Of a DNA stretch of 8,213 bases, positions 6,072 to 8,213 are shown one piece after another. How positions within the stretch are numbered: the first letter of the stretch is position 1; each line of letters starts with the position of its first letter. Below the pieces are notes generated by a model. The model ran no database searches. It saw only the letters and a program-made list of their open reading frames with translations, and was not told where the DNA came from. The stretch comes from JANLSE01 sp031362265 (lineage in GTDB: Bacteria; Chloroflexota; Chloroflexia; Chloroflexales; Roseiflexaceae). The stretch lies in contig JANLSE010000287.1 of the NCBI GenBank assembly GCA_031362265.1, positions 1 to 8,213 of the forward strand. Reading direction: 5' to 3'. The translations under genes and the position numbers were made by a program.

Positions 6072-8213
6072 ATGTCCAAACCCGTCTTCATCAGCTACTC
6101 CACCGACGACACGCCAATTGCCGGACAGATGCGCGACGGCCTGGAAGCCGCGTCCATCGCCTGCTGGATGGCCCCGCGCGATATCGCGCCCGGCGAAGAC
6201 TACGCCGAGCAGATCATCAACGCCATTGAAGGCTGCACGGTGTTGTTGCTTGTGCTCTCGGAAACGTCGAACCACTCGCAATATGTGATCAAAGAGGTCG
6301 AGCGCGCCATTGCCAAACGCAAAGTGGTGATCCCGTTGCGCATTCACAACGTAACGCCCTCGCGCAGCCTGGAGTTCTTCATCTCCAACGCCCAGTGGAT
6401 CGACGCCTGGCAAGGACCGCTGACTCTCCCGCTGGCAAGCCTGACCGCCGCCATCCGTACCCATATGACCCCAGTCAGCGTGTCACCTGCTCACCCTGTC
6501 ACCCTGCCATCCCCGCTGCGTCACAACCTGCCGACGCCTGCCACCCCCTTTATCGGCCGCGAGGCGGAACTGGCCGCGCTGGCGGCGCTGCTGGCCGATC
6601 CGACCGTGCGCTTGACCACAATCGTCGCTTCCGGTGGGATGGGCAAGACGCGCCTGGCGCTGGAAACGGGCCGCCGCCAGCTTGCCCAGACCGAGCGCTT
6701 TGCCGATGGCGTCTTCTTCGTGCCCCTGGCTGCTCTGGCCTCTGCTGAGCACATTGTCCCGGCCGTGGCCGAGGGGTTGGGTTTTCAACTGAAGACGGGA
6801 CAGCAGACGCGCAGCCCCGAACAGCAGGTGTGCGACTATTTGGAGGCGAAGGCGCTGCTGCTGATTCTGGACAACTACGAGCATCTGCTGGAGGGGGCCG
6901 GGCTGGTCGCGCGCCTCTTGCAGGCCGCGCCTAGATTGCAAGTACTGGTGACATCGCGCGAGCGGCTGCATTTGCAGGGCGAACAGATCTACCCGATTCA
7001 GGGCTTGGAGTTTCCGGACTGGGAGACGCCCGCGGATGCAGCCCGTTATACAGCGGTGCAGCTTTTTGTACAGAGCGCCCGCCGCGTGCAGTCGGATTTC
7101 GAGTTGCGTCCGAGTGAGCTGGCTTCGCTCACCCGCATCTGTAGGCTGGTGGGGGGCGTGCCGTTGGCCCTGGAACTGGCCGCGGGGTGGGTGGAGATGT
7201 TGCCATTGGCCGAGATCGCCCAGGAGATTCAGCGCAGTCTGGACTTTTTGGAGACCGAGAACCGCGATGTGCCCGCACGCCAGCGCAGTATGCGCGCCGT
7301 CTTCGACTATTCGTGGCAACGCTTGAGCCAGCCAGAACAGGCGGTCCTGGCCCAACTCTCGGTCTTTCGGGGCGGTTTCGACCGCAACGCGGCCCAGCAG
7401 GTGGCCGCTGCCTCGATCCGTATCCTGGCTGCGCTGGTCGCCAAATCGCTGGTGCAGGTCAGCGCCGACCGTGTGCGCTATGCCATCCACGAAGTGGTGC
7501 GCCAGTACAGCGCCCAGGCCCTGGCGCTGCTGCCCGAAACGGAACGCGCAGCCCGCAACCGCCACAGCGTCTACTACGCAGAAAAACTCCACAGCCTCGA
7601 AGCGGAGCTGATGGGCGCCGGCCAGATGGCTGCTCTGGCAGAAATCGAGACCGAACACGAGAATCTGCGCGCCGGGTGGGATTGGGCCATCCAGGCTGGG
7701 CTGGTCGAGAACATCGAGCGTGCCATGCAGAGCCTCTGTCTCTTTTACGAGATGCACGGGCGCTATCAGGAAGGGCGGGAGGCGTGCCGGGCCTGCATCG
7801 AGCAGAAAGCGGTGCAAGCCGAGCCAAGAGTCTATGTGCGTAGTCTGATCTGGCTGGCAACATTTGCCCAAATCCTGGGACAGTCTGCCGAAACCCACGA
7901 ATACCTCCAACAGAGTCTGGTTTTGATTGAGAGTGGCGCACTGGCCAAGACAGAGTCCGACAGGAATCGAGCGGCATTGCTGCTGGTAATGGGTTCTCTT
8001 GCTTACGCTAAGGGCCAGGTTCAGAAGGCAAGAGATTTCTCCGGGCAAAGTCTGGCGCTCTTCGCAGCCCTGAATGATCCCTGGCATGTGGCCAAAGTAG
8101 GGCTGCACCTGAGCAAGGCTATGGCCGACTTCAACCTATCTGGTGATGTTCGGGTGCGGCAGAAAGAGTTGATGGAAGCCAGGGCGGTTGCCCAGCACAG
8201 CCTGGGCATCTAT
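6072..8213 (+). CDS. TIR-NB-ARC-TPR protein, second tandem copy, 3'-truncated by the window edge
   Basis: From ATG 6072 the frame is open for 714 codons to the last base, without a stop. By comparison with the first copy, about 250 residues are probably missing. TIR covers residues 5-114, with FISYS at the front and Glu75 in IKEVERA as the likely NADase glutamate. The linker is about 121-155. The NB-ARC has the P-loop ASGGMGKT (186-193; Ala at the first position is allowed), LLLILDN with Asp267, TSR at 294-296, GVPL at 362-365, and IHE at 472-474 in place of MHD. TPR-like helices begin near 540. Hand alignment with the first copy gives about 73% identity in TIR, 55-60% in NB-ARC, and much less in the TPR part. 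The gene is a paralogue by tandem duplication, probably with a different sensor specificity. Function as an abortive-infection receptor is inferred. Long antisense frames over it are GC-rich shadows. Confidence 0.9.
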   Translation, partial: MSKPVFISYSTDDTPIAGQMRDGLEAASIACWMAPRDIAPGEDYAEQIINAIEGCTVLLLVLSETSNHSQYVIKEVERAIAKRKVVIPLRIHNVTPSRSLEFFISNAQWIDAWQGPLTLPLASLTAAIRTHMTPVSVSPAHPVTLPSPLRHNLPTPATPFIGREAELAALAALLADPTVRLTTIVASGGMGKTRLALETGRRQLAQTERFADGVFFVPLAALASAEHIVPAVAEGLGFQLKTGQQTRSPEQQVCDYLEAKALLLILDNYEHLLEGAGLVARLLQAAPRLQVLVTSRERLHLQGEQIYPIQGLEFPDWETPADAARYTAVQLFVQSARRVQSDFELRPSELASLTRICRLVGGVPLALELAAGWVEMLPLAEIAQEIQRSLDFLETENRDVPARQRSMRAVFDYSWQRLSQPEQAVLAQLSVFRGGFDRNAAQQVAAASIRILAALVAKSLVQVSADRVRYAIHEVVRQYSAQALALLPETERAARNRHSVYYAEKLHSLEAELMGAGQMAALAEIETEHENLRAGWDWAIQAGLVENIERAMQSLCLFYEMHGRYQEGREACRACIEQKAVQAEPRVYVRSLIWLATFAQILGQSAETHEYLQQSLVLIESGALAKTESDRNRAALLLVMGSLAYAKGQVQKARDFSGQSLALFAALNDPWHVAKVGLHLSKAMADFNLSGDVRVRQKELMEARAVAQHSLGIY
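6475..6514 (+). repeat. Octamer array in the linker of the second TIR protein
   Basis: The units read TCAGCGTG, TCACCTGC, TCACCCTG, TCACCCTG, CCATCCCC. They align codon for codon with the array at 3566-3605 and encode SVSPAHPVTLPSP. Units three and four are perfect copies of TCACCCTG, while the outer ones have decayed. Confidence 0.55.

Noticed and set aside
5856..6464. 202-codon open frame on the - strand across the junction of the two TIR genes
   Set aside because: It lies opposite strongly motif-bearing coding sequence in both genes, and a similar antisense frame (3232-3555) appears opposite the first TIR domain, as expected for a shadow of conserved codons.
7187..7843. 218-codon + strand frame inside the second TIR gene
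   Set aside because: The composition is dominated by Arg, Gly, Pro and Ala, typical of an out-of-frame reading of GC-rich DNA. It overlaps the NB-ARC/winged-helix frame completely.
6483..8108. 541-codon open frame on the - strand over the second TIR gene
   Set aside because: It is the antisense shadow of a GC-rich gene. The + frame has clear TIR, P-loop, Walker B and winged-helix motifs with a ribosome binding site. The - frame has no domain I recognise.

Overview
The window reads as bacterial chromosomal DNA. Its GC content is moderately high, with hand-counted 60-base stretches ranging from about 43% to 72%. All convincing genes lie on the + strand. The style of the proteins (a large AfsR-like NB-ARC/TPR ATPase fused to TIR, a DUF234-type ATPase, and a TIM-barrel amidohydrolase) suggests a filamentous or multicellular-type bacterium such as a member of the Chloroflexota. 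That assignment is inference from protein style; no marker gene is present.

Layout. Bases 1-1062 hold the 3' part of a metal-dependent amidohydrolase gene that begins upstream of the window. A 152-base gap follows, carrying an extended -10 promoter sitting exactly inside an 11-bp-arm dyad. Bases 1215-2654 encode a P-loop ATPase with a C-terminal nuclease-like DUF234 domain. Bases 2655-3159 contain no convincing gene; they hold small inverted repeats, a doubtful 46-codon antisense reading frame, and a probable promoter next to a 14-bp TATA-rich palindrome. Bases 3160-6057 and 6072-8213 encode two tandem paralogous TIR-NB-ARC-TPR proteins separated by 14 bases. The second runs off the right edge of the window without a stop codon (714 codons visible).

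How the genes may work together. The TIR-NB-ARC-TPR pair has the architecture of bacterial NLR/STAND immune receptors: an N-terminal TIR effector that probably hydrolyses NAD+, a central nucleotide-operated switch, and a C-terminal repeat sensor. Between the two copies the TIR domain is highly conserved (about 73% identical by hand count), the NB-ARC less so (about 55-60%), and the TPR part only weakly. This is what one expects of a shared effector coupled to two different sensors. Together with the DUF234 ATPase/nuclease under its own tightly built promoter, the right seven-eighths of the window looks like a defence or mobile-element-associated island beside an ordinary metabolic gene. A role in phage defence is inferred, not shown.

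The most unusual local structure is a tandem array of degenerate octamers (consensus TCACCCTG) inside the coding sequence of both TIR proteins, forming the linker between TIR and NB-ARC. Also notable is the operator-like dyad centred on the -10 box of the ATPase gene.
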